Positions 26,361 to 39,471 of a stretch of 64,000 nucleotides of DNA are shown one piece after another. This DNA is from Fasciola hepatica. Taxonomy: Eukaryota; Platyhelminthes; Trematoda; Plagiorchiida; Fasciolidae. The stretch is from NCBI GenBank assembly GCA_948099385.1, contig CANUEZ040000191.1:1054001-1118000 (forward strand), given 5' to 3'. Below the pieces are notes generated by a model that searched no databases, was not told the DNA's origin, and saw only the letters and a program-made list of their open reading frames with translations. Each line of letters starts with the position of its first letter. Position 1 is the first letter of the stretch. Made by a program: the position numbers and the translations under genes.

Positions 26361-26783
26361 TTATGGGCCTAAAAAAAACCAAGGCATTCACCTATGTAAA
26401 AACCACACAGATTACTCATACATTGCAAAAGACCAGTTGCAGAATAGATTTGTATAATATGATTCTCCATGCAGCTTTACCACGGAACTGACCATTGAAA
26501 ATTATGGAAGCACTGTACAGCTGTTTGATCCGCTAAGGGAATCATGAGCATTGCACATGGACAGAGCCCACACGGGGACACGAACAAGGGTTGGGGTGAA
26601 CGAATGTCAGTCGAACACCCAAACCACAAGGCTATCCGATATGGGTCTCAACGCTTTGTTCAACATATACAATACATGATATAGCACAATCCCCAAATTG
26701 GCTTCGGCTTTCGCTTTCGCTTTGAACGGTAACAACCAAATTCTCGCACACCGATCAAATCCCATGTTCCATCACTTCTCTAT

Positions 26784-26911
26784 TTATGGGCCTTAGTAAA
26801 ACCAAGGCATTCCCTTAAGAACAATTCACACAGATTGCTCATACAATGCAATGGAGCAGTAGCAGAGTAGATTTGTATAATGCGATTCTACATGGCGCTT
26901 GACCACGGAAA
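26784..26911 (+). repeat. E segment without Omega
   Basis: The only E not preceded by Omega. It follows an F with an ordinary end (GTTGGGGTG, ATGATATAGC, GATCAAATCC). The exchange point therefore lies near the anchor. E tail GAATGTCAG, precedes B'. Confidence 0.85.
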
Positions 26912-29900
26912 TGACCATTGAAAATGATGGAAGCACTGTACAGCTGTTTGATCCGCTAAGGGAATCATGAGCATTGCACATGGACAGAGCCCACACGGGG
27001 ACACGAACAAGGGTTGGGGTGAACGAATGTCAGTCGAACACCCAAACCACAAGGCTATCCGATATGGGTCTCAACGCTTTGTTCAACATATACAATACAT
27101 GATGTAGCACAATCCCCAAATTGGCTTCGGCTTTCGCTTTCGCTTTGAACGGTAACAACCATATTCTCGCACACCGATCCAATCCTATGTTCCATCACTT
27201 CTCTATTTATGGGCCTAAAAAAACCAAGGCATTACCTTATGAACAATCCACACAGATCGCTCATACAATGCAATAGAGCAGTAGCAGAGTAGATTTGTAT
27301 AATATGATTCTCCCTGAAGCTTGAACACTGAACTGACCATTGAAAATGATGGAAGCACTGTACAGCTGTTTGATCCGCTAAGGGAATCATGAGCATTGCA
27401 CATGGACAGAGCCCACACGGGGACACGAACAATGGTTGGGGTGAACGAATGTCAGTCGAACACCCAAACCACAAGGCTATCCGATATGGGTCTCAACGCT
27501 TTTTTCAACATATACACTACATGATATAGCACAATCCCCGAATTGGATTCGAATTTCGCTTTCGCTTTGAACGGTAACAACCAAATTCTCGCACACCGAT
27601 CCAATCCCATGTTCCATCACTTCTCTATTTATGGGCCTAAAAAAAACCAAGGCATTCACCTATGTAAAAACCACACAGATTTCTCATACATAGCAAAAGA
27701 CCAGTGGCACTGTAGATTTGTATAATATGATTCTCCATGCAGCTTGAACACTGAACTGACCATTGAAAATGATGGAAGCACTGTACAGCTGTTTGATCCG
27801 CTAAGGGAATCATGAGCATTGCACATGGACAGAGCCCACACGGGGACACGAACAAGGGTTGGGGTGAACGAATGTCAGTCGAACACCCAAACCACAAGGC
27901 TATCCGATATGGGTCTCAACGCTTTGTTCAACATATACACTAAATGTTATAGCACAATCCCCAAATTGGCTTCGGCTTTCGCTTTCGCTTTGAACGGTAC
28001 CAACCAAATTCTCGCACACCGATCCAATCCCATGTTCCATCACTTCTCTATTTATGGGCCTAAAAAAAAACAAGGCATTCACCTATGTAAAAACCACACA
28101 GAATACTCATACATTGCAAAAGACCAGTTGCAGAATAGATTTGTATAATATGATTCTCCATGCAGCTTGACCACGGAACTGACCATTGAAAATTATGGAA
28201 GCACTGTACAGCTGTTTGATCCGCTAAGGGAATCATGAGCATTGCACATGGACAGAGCCCACACGGGGACACGAACAAGGGTTGGGGTGAACGAATGTCA
28301 GTCGTACACCCAAACCACAAGGCTATCCGATATGGGTCTCAACGCTTTGTTCAACATATACAATACATGATATAGCACAATCCCCAAATTGGCTTCGGCT
28401 TTCGCTTTGGCTTTGAACGGTAACAACCAAATTCTCGCACACCGATCCAATCCTATGTTCCATCACTTCTCTATTTATGGGCCTAAGTAAAACCAAGGCA
28501 TTACCTTATGCACAATCCACACAGATTGCTCATACAATGCAATAGAGCAGTAGCAGAGTAGATTTGTATAATATGATTCTCCCTGAAGCTTGAACACTGA
28601 ACTGACCATTGAAAATGATGGAAGCACTGTACAGCTGTTTGATCCGCTAAGGGAATCATGAGCATTGCACATGGACAGAGCCCACACGGGGACACGAACA
28701 AGGGTTGGGGTGAACGAATGTCAGTCGAACACCCAAACCACAAGGCTATCCGATATGGGTCTCAACGCTTTTTTCAACATATACACTACATGATATAGCA
28801 CAATCCCCGAATTGGCTTCGAATTTCGCTTTGGCTTTGAACGGTAACAACCAAATTCTCGCACACCGATCCAATCCTATGTTCCATCACTTCTCTATTTA
28901 TGGGCCTAAAAAAAACCAAGGCATTCACATATGTAAAAACCACACAGATTTCTCATACATAGCAAAAGACCAGTGGCACTGTAGATTTGTATAATATGAT
29001 TCTCCATGCAGCTTGAACACTGAACTGACCATTGAAAATGATGGAAGCACTGTACAGCTGTTTGATCCGCTAAGGGAATCATGAGCATTGCACATGGACA
29101 GAGCCCACACGGGGACACGAACAAGGGTTGGGGTGAACGAATGTCAGTCGTACACCCAAACCACAAGGCTATCCGATATGGGTCTGAACGCTTTGTTCAA
29201 CATATACAATACATGATATAGCACAATCCCCAAATTGGCTTCGGCTTTCGCTTTGGCTTTGAACGGTAACAACCAAATTCTCGCACACCGATCCAATCCT
29301 ATGTTCCATCACTTCTCTATTTATGGGCCTAAGTAAAACCAAGGCATTACCTTATGAACAATCCACACAGATTGCTCATACAATGCAATAGAGCAGTAGC
29401 AGAGTAGATTTGTATAATATGATTCTCCCTGAAGCTTGAACACTGAACTGACCATTGAAAATGATGGAAGCACTGTACAGCTGTTTGATCCGCTAAGGGA
29501 ATCATGAGCATTGCACATGGACAGAGCCCACACGGGGACACGAACAAGGGTTGGGGTGAACGAATGTCAGTCGAACACCCAAACCACAAGGCTATCCGAT
29601 ATGGGTCTCAACGCTTTTTTCAACATATACACTACATGATATAGCACAATCCCCGAATTGGCTTCGAATTTCGCTTTCGCTTTGAACGGTAACAACCAAA
29701 TTCTCGCACACCGATCCAATCCCATGTTCCATCACTTCTCTATTTATGGGCCTAAAAAAAACCAAGGCATTCACCTATGTAAAAACCACACAGATTTCTC
29801 ATACATAGCAAAAGACCAGTGGCACTGTAGATTTGTATAATATGATTCTCCATGCAGCTTGAACACTGAACTGACCATTGAAAATGATGGAAGCACTGTA

Positions 29901-30589
29901 CAGCTGTTTGATCCGCTAAGGGAATCATGAGCATTGCACATGGACAGAGCCCACACGGGGACACGAACAAGGGTTGGGGTGAACGAATGTCAGTCGAACA
30001 CCCAAACCACAAGGCTATCCGATATGGGTCTCAACGCTTTGTTCAACATATACACTAAATGTTATAGCACAATCCCCAAATTGGCTTCGGCTTTCGCTTT
30101 CGCTTTGAACGGTAACAACCAAATTCTCGCACACCGATCCAATCCCATGTTCCATCACTTCTCTATTTATGGGCCTAAAAAAAACCAAGGCATTCACCTA
30201 TGTAAAAACCACACAGATTACTCATACATTGCAAAAGACCAGTTGCAGAATTGATTTGTATAATATGATTCTCCATGCAGCTTGACCACGGAACTGACCA
30301 TTGAAAATGATGGAAGCACTGTACAGCTGTTTGATCCGCTAAGGGAATCATGAGCATTGCACATGGACAGAGCCCACACGGGGACACGAACAAGGGTTGG
30401 GGTGAACGAATGTCAGTCGAACACCCAAACCACAAGGCTATCCGATATGGGTCTCAACGCTTTGTTCAACATATACAATACATGATAAAGCACAATCCCC
30501 AAATTGGCTTCGGCTTTCGCTTTCGCTTTGAACGGTAACAACCAAATTCTCGCACACCGATCCAATCCTATGTTCCATCACTTCTCTAT

Positions 30590-31012
30590 TTATGGGCCTA
30601 AGTAAAACCAAGGCATTACCTTATGAACAATCCACACAGATTTCTCATACATAGCAAAAGACCAGTAGAACAGTAGATTTGTATAATATGATTCTCCCTG
30701 AAGCTTGAACACTGAACTGACCATTGAAAATGATGGAAGCACTGTACAGCTGTTTGATCCGCTAAGGGAATCATGAGCATTGCACATGGACAGAGCCCAC
30801 ACGGGGACACGAACAAGGGTTGGGGTGAACGAATGTCAGTCGAACACCCAAACCACAAGGCTATCCGATATGGGTCTCAACGCTTTGTTCAACATATACA
30901 ATACATGATATAGCACAATCCCCAAATTGGCTTCGGCTTTCGCTTTCGCTTTCAACGGGAACAACAAAATTCTCGCACACCGATCCAATCCTATGTTCCA
31001 TCACTTCTCTAT
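30590..31012 (+). repeat. Mosaic B with an internal D tract
   Basis: CATTACC at the start and CCCTGAAGC with GAACACTG later are B; the middle has GATTTCTC, CATAGCAAAAG and AGTAGAACAG as in D. The tract occupies the same part of the monomer as in 23821. The end carries the 8-of-9 CENP-B-box-like motif. Confidence 0.86.
30944..30960 (+). other. CENP-B-box-like motif 6
   Basis: Same 17 bases, at the end of mosaic B/D 30590. It is the only copy inside a family 2 block, on imported B sequence. Confidence 0.45.
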
Positions 31013-32087
31013 TTATGGGCCTAAGTAAAACCAAGGCATTCCCTTATGAACAATGCACACAGATTGCTCATACAATGCAATAGAGCAGTAGCAGAGTAGA
31101 TTTGTATAATATGATTCTCCATGCAGCTTGACCACGGAACTGACCATTGAAAATGATGGAAGCACTGTACAGCTGTTTGATCCGCTAAGGGAATCATGAG
31201 CATTGCACATGGACAGAGCCCACTCGGAGACACGAACAAGGGTTGGGGTGAACGAATGTCAGTCGAACACCCAAACCACAAGGCTATCCGATATGGGTCT
31301 CAACGCTTTGTTCAACATATACAATACATGATATAGCACAATCCCCAAATTGGCTTCGGCTTTCGCTTTGGCTTTGAACGGTAACAACCAAATTCTCGCA
31401 CACCGATCCAATCCCATGTTCCATCACTTCTCTATTTATGGGCCTAAAAAAAACCAAGGCATTCACCTATGTAAAAACCACACAGATTACTCATACATTG
31501 CAAAAGACCAGTTGCAGAATAGATTTGTATAATATGATTCTCCATGCCGCTTGACCACCGAACTGACCATTGAAAATGATGGAAGCACTGTACAGCTGTT
31601 TGATCCGCTAAGGGAATCATGAGCATTGCAAATGGACGGAGCCCACTCGGAGACACGAACAAGGGTTGGGGTGAACGAATGTCAGTCGAACACCCAAACC
31701 ACAAGGCTATCCGATATGGGTCTCAACGCTTTGTTCAACATATACAATACATGATATAGCACAATCCCCAAATTGGCTTCGGCTTTCGCTTTGGCTTTGA
31801 ACGGTAACAACCAAATTCTCGCACACCGATCAAATCCTATGTTCCATCACTTCTCTATTTATGGGCCTTAGTAAAACCAAGGCATTCCCTTATGAACAAT
31901 CCACACAGATTTCTCATACATAGCAAAAGACCAGTAGAACAGTAGATCTGTATAATATGATTCTCCATGCAGCTTGACCACGGAACTGACCATTGAAAAT
32001 TATGGAAGCACTGTACAGCTGTTTGATCCGCTAAGGGAATCATGAGCATTGCACATGGACAGAGCCCACACGGGGACACGAACAAGG

Positions 32088-32281
32088 TTTGGGATGAACG
32101 AATGTTAGTCGAATACCCAAACCACAAGGCTATCCGATATGGGTCTGAACGCCTTGTTCAACATGTACACTATATGATGTAGCACAATCCCCAAATTGGC
32201 TTCGGCTTTCGCTTTCGCTTTGAACGGTAACAACCAAATTCTCGCACACCGATCAAATCCTATGTTCCATCACTTCTCTAT
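32088..32281 (+). repeat. Omega end without E
   Basis: Last part of D 31859, followed by A/C (32282) instead of E. It marks a family 2 to family 1 switch where E has been lost. Confidence 0.85.
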
Positions 32282-33058
32282 TTATGGGCCTAAGTAAAAC
32301 CAAGGCATTCCCTTATGAACAATCCACACAGATTCCTCATACAATGCAATAGAGCAGTAGCAGAGTAGATTTGTATAATATGATTCTCCATGCAGCTTGA
32401 CCACGGAACTGACCATTGAAAATGATGGAAGCACTGTACAGCTGTTTGATCCGCTAAGGGAATCATGAGCATTGCAAATGGACGGAGCCCACTCGGAGAC
32501 ACGAACAAGGGTTGGGGTGAACGAATGTCAGTCGAACACCCAAACCACAAGGCTATCCGATATGGGTCTGAACGCTTTGTTCAACATATACAATACATGA
32601 TGTAGCACAATCCCCAAATTGGCTTCGCCTTTCGCTTTCGCTTTGAACGGTAACAACCAAATTCTCGCACACCGATCCAATCCCATGTTCCATCACTTCT
32701 CTATTTATGGGCCTAAGTAAAACCAAGGCATTACCTTATGAACAATCCACACAGATTGCTCATACAATGCAATAGAGCAGTAGCAGAGTAGATTTGTATA
32801 ATATGATTCTCCCTGAAGCTTGAACACTGAACTGACCATTGAAAATGATGGAAGCACTGTACAGCTGTTTGATCCGCTAAGGGAATCATGAGCATTGCAC
32901 ATGGACAGAGCCCACACGGGGACACGAACAAGGGTTGGGGTGAACGAATGTCAGTCGAACACCCAAACCACAAGGCTATCCGATATGGGTCTCAACGCTT
33001 TGTTCAACATATACAATACATGATATAGCACAATCCCCAAATTGGCTTCGGCTTTCGC

Positions 33059-33075
33059 TTTCGCTTTCAACGGGA
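33059..33075 (+). other. CENP-B-box-like motif 7
   Basis: Same 17 bases, at the end of B 32705, before C 33128. Confidence 0.45.
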
Positions 33076-33904
33076 ACAACAAAATTCTCGCACACCGATC
33101 CAATCCTATGTTCCATCACTTCTCTATTTATGGGCCTAAGTAAAACCAAGGCATTCCCTTATGAACAATCCACACAGATTCCTCATACAATGCAATAGAG
33201 CAGTAGCAGAGTAGATTTGTATAATATGATTCTCCATGCAGCTTGACCACGGAACTGACCATTGAAAATGATGGAAGCACTGTACAGCTGTTTGATCCGC
33301 TAAGGGAATCATGAGCATTGCACATGGACAGAGCCCACACGGGGACACGAACAAGGGTTGGGGTGAACGAATGTCAGTCGTACACCCAAACCACAAGGCT
33401 ATCCGATATGGGTCTCAACGCTTTGTTCAACATATACAATACATGATATAGCACAATCCCCAAATTGGCTTCGGCTTTCGCTTTGGCTTTGAACGGTAAC
33501 AACCAAATTCTCGCACACCGATCCAATCCTATGTTCCATCACTTCTCTATTTATGGGCCTAAGTAAAACCAAGGCATTACCTTATGAACAATCCACACAG
33601 ATTGCTCATACAATGCAATAGAGCAGTAGCAGAGTAGATTTGTATAATATGATTCTCCCTGAAGCTTGAACACTGAACTGACCATTGAAAATGATGGAAG
33701 CACTGTACAGCTGTTTGATCCGCTAAGGGAATCATGAGCATTGCACATGGACAGAGCCCACACGGGGACACGAACAAGGGTTGGGGTAAACGAATGTCAG
33801 TCGAACACCCAAACCACAAGGCAATCCGATATGGGTCTCAACGCTTTGTTCAACATATACACTACATGATATAGCACAATCCCCAAATTGGCTTCGGCTT
33901 TCGC

Positions 33905-33921
33905 TTTCGCTTTCAACGGGA
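33905..33921 (+). other. CENP-B-box-like motif 8
   Basis: Same 17 bases, at the end of B 33551, before C 33974, two periods after motif 7. Confidence 0.45.
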
Positions 33922-34624
33922 ACAACAAAATTCTCGCACACCGATCCAATCCTATGTTCCATCACTTCTCTATTTATGGGCCTAAGTAAAACCAAGGCAT
34001 TCCCTTATGAACAATCCACACAGATTCCTCATACAATGCAATAGAGCAGTAGCAGAGTAGATTTGTATAATATGATTCTCCATGCAGCTTGACCACGGAA
34101 CTGACCATTGAAAATGATGGAAGCACTGTACAGCTGTTTGATCCGCTAAGGGAATCATGAGCATTGCACATGGACAGAGCCCACACGGGGACACGAACAA
34201 GGGTTGGGGTGAACGAATGTCAGTCGTACACCCAAACCACAAGGCTATCCGATATGGGTCTGAACGCTTTGTTCAACATATACAATACATGATAAAGCAC
34301 AATCCCCAAATTGGCTTCGGCTTTCGCTTTCGCTTTGAACGGTAACAACCAAATTCTCGCACACCGATCCAATCCCATGTTCCATCAATTCTCTATTTAT
34401 GGGCCTAAAAAAACCCAGGCATTACCTTATGAACAATCCACACAGATTTCTCATACATAGCAAAAGACCAGTAGAACAGTAGATTTGTATAATATGATTC
34501 TCCATGCAGCTTGAACACTGAACTGACTATTGAAAATGATGGAAGCACTGTACAGCTTTTTGATCCGCTAAGGGAATCATGAGCATTGCACATGGACAGA
34601 GCCCACACGGGGACACGAACAAGG

Positions 34625-34946
34625 TTTGGGATGAACGAATGTTAGTCGAATACCCAAACCACAAGGCTATCCGATATGGGTCTGAACGCCTTGTTCAACA
34701 TGTACACTATATGATGTAGCACAATCCCCAAATTGGCTTCGGCTTTCGCTTTGGCTTTGAACGGTAACAACCAAATTCTCGCACACCGATCCAATCCCAT
34801 GTTCCATCACTTCTCTATTTATGGGCCTTAGTAAAACCAAGGCATTCCCTTAAGAACAATTCACACAGATTGCTCATACAATGCAATGGAGCAGTAGCAG
34901 AGTAGATTTGTATAATGCGATTCTACATGGCGCTTGACCACGGAAA
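34625..34946 (+). repeat. Omega-E cassette 8
   Basis: Follows I, precedes A/C. It has TTTCGCTTTGGC in the hexamer tract. E tail GATTGTCAG. Confidence 0.85.
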
Positions 34947-35664
34947 TGACCATTGAAAATGATGGAAGCACTGTACAGCTGTTTGATCCGCTAAGGGAAT
35001 CATGAGCATTGCACATGGACAGAGCCCACACGGGGACACGAACAAGGGTTGGGGTGAACGATTGTCAGTCGAACACCCAAACCACAAGGCTATCCGATAT
35101 GGGTCTCAACGCTTTGTTCAACATATACAATACATGATATAGCACAATCCCCAAATTGGCTTCGGCTTTCGCTTTCGCTTTGAACGGTAACAACCAAATT
35201 CTCGCACACCGATCCAATCCTATGTTCCATCACTTCTCTATTTATGGGCCTAAGTAAAACCAAGGCATTCCCTTATGAACAATCCACACAGATTCCTCAT
35301 ACAATGCAATAGAGCAGTAGCAGAGTAGATTTGTATAATATGATTCTCCATGCAGCTTGACCACCGAACTGACCATTGAAAATGATGGAAGCACTGTACA
35401 GCTGTTTGATCCGCTAAGGGAATCATGAGCATTGCAAATGGACGGAGCCCACTCGGAGACACGAACAAGGGTTGGGGTGAACGAATGTCAGTCGAACACC
35501 CAAACCACAAGGCTATCCGATATGGGTCTCAACGCTTTGTTCAACATATACAATACATGATAAAGCACAATCCCCAAATTGGCTTCGGCTTTCGCTTTGG
35601 CTTTGAACGGTAACAACCAAATTCTCGCACACCGATCCAATCCTATGTTCCATCACTTCTCTAT

Positions 35665-36087
35665 TTATGGGCCTAAGTAAAACCAAGGCATTACCTTATG
35701 AACAATCCACACAGATTTCTCATACATAGCAAAAGACCAGTAGAACAGTAGATTTGTATAATATGATTCTCCCTGAAGCTTGAACACTGAACTGACCATT
35801 GAAAATGATGGAAGCACTGTACAGCTGTTTGATCCGCTAAGGGAATCATGAGCATTGCACATGGACAGAGCCCACACGGGGACACGAACAAGGTTTGGGA
35901 TGAACGAATGTTAGTCGAATACCCAAACCACAAGGCTATCCGATATGGGTCTGAACGCCTTGTTCAACATGTACACTATATGATGTAGCACAATCCCCAA
36001 ATTGGCTTCGGCTTTCGCTTTGGCTTTGAACGGTAACAACCAAATTCTCGCACACCGATCCAATCCCATGTTCCATCACTTCTCTAT
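35665..36087 (+). repeat. Mosaic B/D with Omega end
   Basis: It has the same internal D tract inside B as 30590, plus the Omega 3' end. E follows at 36088. Because 30590 lacks Omega, the D tract and the Omega end were acquired separately or a further exchange followed. Confidence 0.85.
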
Positions 36088-36215
36088 TTATGGGCCTTAG
36101 TAAAACCAAGGCATTCCCTTAAGAACAATTCACACAGATTGCTCATACAATGCAATGGAGCAGTAGCAGAGTAGATTTGTATAATGCGATTCTACATGGC
36201 GCTTGACCACGGAAA
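35894..36215 (+). repeat. Omega-E cassette 9
   Basis: Follows B/D, precedes A/C. By eye it is the same as cassette 8, 1,269 bp upstream, including TTTCGCTTTGGC. E tail GATTGTCAG. Confidence 0.85.
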
Positions 36216-36510
36216 TGACCATTGAAAATGATGGAAGCACTGTACAGCTGTTTGATCCGCTAAGGGAATCATGAGCATTGCACATGGACAGAGCCCACAC
36301 GGGGACACGAACAAGGGTTGGGGTGAACGATTGTCAGTCGAACACCCAAACCACAAGGCTATCCGATATGGGTCTCAACGCTTTGTTCAACATATACAAT
36401 ACATGATATAGCACAATCCCCAAATTGGCTTCGGCTTTCGCTTTCGCTTTGAACGGTAACAACCAAATTCTCGCACACCGATCCAATCCTATGTTCCATC
36501 ACTTCTCTAT

Positions 36511-38625
36511 TTATGGGCCTAAGTAAAACCAAGGCATTCCCTTATGAACAATCCACACAGATTCCTCATACAATGCAATAGAGCAGTAGCAGAGTAGATT
36601 TGTATAATATGATTCTCCATGCAGCTTGACCACCGAACTGACCATTGAAAATTATGGAAGCACTGTACAGCTGTTTGATCCGCTAAGGGAATCATGAGCA
36701 TTGCAAATGGACGGAGCCCACTCGGAGACACGAACAAGGGTTGGGGTGAACGAATGTCAGTCGAACACCCAAACCACAAGGCTATCCGATATGGGTCTCA
36801 ACGCTTTGTTCAACATATACAATACATGATAAAGCACAATCCCCAAATTGGCTTCGGCTTTCGCTTTGGCTTTGAACGGTAACAACCAAATTCTCGCACA
36901 CCGATCCAATCCTATGTTCCATCACTTCTCTATTTATGGGCCTAAGTAAAACCAAGGCATTACCTTATGAACAATCCACACAGATTGCTCATACAATGCA
37001 ATAGAGCAGTAGCAGAGTAGATTTGTATAATATGATTCTCCCTGAAGCTTGAACACTGAACTGACCATTGAAAATGATGGAAGCACTGTACAGCTGTTTG
37101 ATCCGCTAAGGGAATCATGAGCATTGCACATGGACAGAGCCCACACGGGGACACGAACAAGGGTTGGGGTGAACGAATGTCAGTCGAACACCCAAACCAC
37201 AAGGCTATCCGATATGGGTCTCAACGCTTTGTTCAACATATACAATACATGATATAGCACAATCACCAAATTGGCTTCGGCCTTCGCTTTGGCTTTGAAC
37301 GGTAACAACCAAATTCTCGCACACCGATCCAATCCTATGTTCCATCACTTCTCTATTTATGGGCCTAAGTAAAACCAAGGCATTCCCTTATGAACAATCC
37401 ACACAGATTGCTCATACAATGCAATAGAGCAGTAGCAGAGTAGATTTGTATAATATGATTCTCCATGCAGCTTGACCACCGAACTGACCATTGAAAATGA
37501 TGGAAGCACTGTACAGCTGTTTGATCCGCTAAGGGAATCATGAGCATTGCACATGGACAGAGCCCACACGGGGACACGAACAAGGGTTGGGGTGAACGAA
37601 TGTCAGTCGAACATCCAAACCACAAGGCTATCCCATATGGGTCTCAACGCTTTGTTCAACATATACACTACATGATATAGCACAATCCCCAAATTGGCTT
37701 CGGCTTTTGCTTTCGCTTTGAACGGTAACAACCAAATTCTCGCACACCGATCCAATCCTATGTTCCATCACTTCTCTATTTATGGGCCTAAGTAAAACCA
37801 AGGCATTCCCTTATGAACAATCCACACAGATTGCTCATACAATGCAATAGAGCAGTAGCAGAGTAGATTTGTATAATATGATTCTCCATGCAGCTTGACC
37901 ACCGAACTGACCATTGAAAATGATGGAAGCACTGTACAGCTGTTTGATCCGCTAAGGGAATCATGAGCATTGCACATGGACAGAGCCCACACATGGACAC
38001 GAACAAGGGTTGGGGTGAACGAATGTCAGTCGAACATCCAAACCACAAGGCTATCCCATATGGGTCTCAACGCTTTGTTCAACATATACACTACATGATA
38101 TAGCACAATCCCCAAATTGGCTTCGGCTTTTGCTTTCGCTTTGAACGGTAACAACCAAATTCTCGCACACCGATCCAATCCTATGTTCCATCACTTCTCT
38201 ATTTATGGGCCTAAGTAAAACCAAGGCATTCCCTTATGAACAATCCACACAGATTGCTCATACAATGCAATAGAGCAGTAGCAGAGTAGATTTGTATAAT
38301 ATGATTCTCCATGAAGCTTGAACACTGAACTGACCATTGAAAATGATGGAAGCACTGTACAGCTGTTTGATCCGCTAAGGGAATCATGAGCATTGCACAT
38401 GGATAGAGCCCCCACGGGGACACGAACAAGGGTAGGGGTGAACGAATGTCAGTCGAACACCCAAACCACAAGGCTATCCGATATGGGTCTGCACGCTTTG
38501 TTCAAGATACACAATACATGATATAGCACATTCCTCAAATTGGCTTCGGCTTTCGCTTTGGCTTTGAACGGTAACAACCAAATTCTCGCACACCGATCAA
38601 ATCCTATGTTCCATCACTTCTCTAT
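36511..38625 (+). repeat. Family 1 series without E (A/C-B-A-A-A*)
   Basis: Five monomers with three consecutive A relatives. Those at 37357 and 37780 share ATCCAAACC and CCCATATGGG. A* (38203) adds GGATAGAGCCCCCAC, GTCTGCACGC, TTCAAGATACAC and CACATTCCTC. The series is interrupted by J at 38626 before any E. Confidence 0.83.
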
Positions 38626-39471
38626 TTATGGGCCTAAGTAAAACCAAGGCATTCCCCTAGGTAAAATCCACACAGATTACTCATACATTGCAAAAGACCA
38701 GTTGCAGAATAGATTTGTATAATATGATTCTCCATGCAGCTTGACCACGGAACTGACCATTGAAAATTATGGAAGCACTGTACAGCTGTTTGATCCGCTA
38801 AGGGAATCATGAGCATTGCACATGGACAGAGCCCACACGGGGACACGAACAAGGGTTGGGGTGAACGAATGTCAGTCGAACACCCAAACCACAAGGCTAT
38901 CCGATATGGGTCTCAACGCTTTGTTCAACATATACAATACATGATAAAGCACAATCCCCAAATTGGCTTCGGCTTTCGCTTTGGCTTTGAACGGTAACAA
39001 CCAAATTCTCGCACACCGATCCAATCCCATGTTCCATCACTTCTCTATTTATGGGCCTAAAAAAAACCAAGGCATTCACCTATGTAAAAACCACACAGAT
39101 TACTCATACATTGCAAAAGACCAGTTGCAGAATAGATTTGTATAATATGATTCTCCATGCAGCTTGACCACGGAACTGACCATTGAAAATTATGGAAGCA
39201 CTGTACAGCTGTTTGATCCGCTAAGGGAATCATGAGCATTGCACATGGACAGAGCCCACACGGGGACACGAACAAGGGTTGGGGTGAACGAATGTCAGTC
39301 GAACACCCAAACCACAAGGCTATCCGATATGGGTCTCAACGCTTTGTTCAACATATACAATACATGATATAGCACAATCCCCAAATTGGCTTCGGCTTTC
39401 GCTTTCGCTTTGAACGGTAACAACCAAATTCTCGCACACCGATCAAATCCTATGTTCCATCACTTCTCTAT

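Larger units (their letters stand above)
20861..32281 (+). repeat. Family 2 block II
   Basis: Map: 20861:J, 21284:F, 21707:D, 22130:B' (with CATTCCC), 22552:G, 22975:F, 23398:D(Omega), 23821:E/D, 24244:B', 24666:G, 25089:F (+2), 25514:A/B, 25937:G (+1), 26361:F, 26784:E (no Omega before it), 27207:B', 27629:G, 28052:F, 28475:B, 28898:G, 29321:B, 29744:G, 30167:F, 30590:B/D, 31013:A, 31436:F, 31859:D(Omega). The first part follows D-B'-G-F. From 25514 the D monomers largely disappear, leaving B-G and B-G-F runs. The last D carries Omega but is followed by A/C instead of E. Confidence 0.86.
32282..35241 (+). repeat. Family 1 HOR unit, 7 monomers lacking H
   Basis: A/C-B-C-B-C-I(Omega)-E, 2,960 bp. 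Both H monomers are missing. The I at 34397 keeps CAGCTTTTTG but ends with the Omega sequence normally found on the last H, so the junction is inside the monomer, after CACACGGGGACACG and before the Omega start near 34625. An unequal exchange between I and the second H would give this structure. Confidence 0.86.
35242..36510 (+). repeat. Family 1 HOR unit, 3 monomers
   Basis: A/C-B/D(Omega)-E, 1,269 bp. The middle monomer begins as B (CATTACC), has the D tract GATTTCTC to AGTAGAACAG, returns to B (CCCTGAAGC, GAACACTG) and ends as Omega. It therefore combines three parents. Confidence 0.85.
32282..38625 (+). repeat. Family 1 block III, short units
   Basis: Map: 32282:A/C, 32705:B, 33128:C, 33551:B, 33974:C, 34397:I(Omega), 34819:E, 35242:A/C, 35665:B/D(Omega), 36088:E, 36511:A/C, 36934:B, 37357:A, 37780:A, 38203:A*. 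Two A-to-E units are present, of 7 and 3 monomers, followed by an open series A/C-B-A-A-A* with no E. H monomers are absent, so the Omega end that normally sits on the last H is instead attached to I (34397) and to B/D (35665). Confidence 0.87.
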
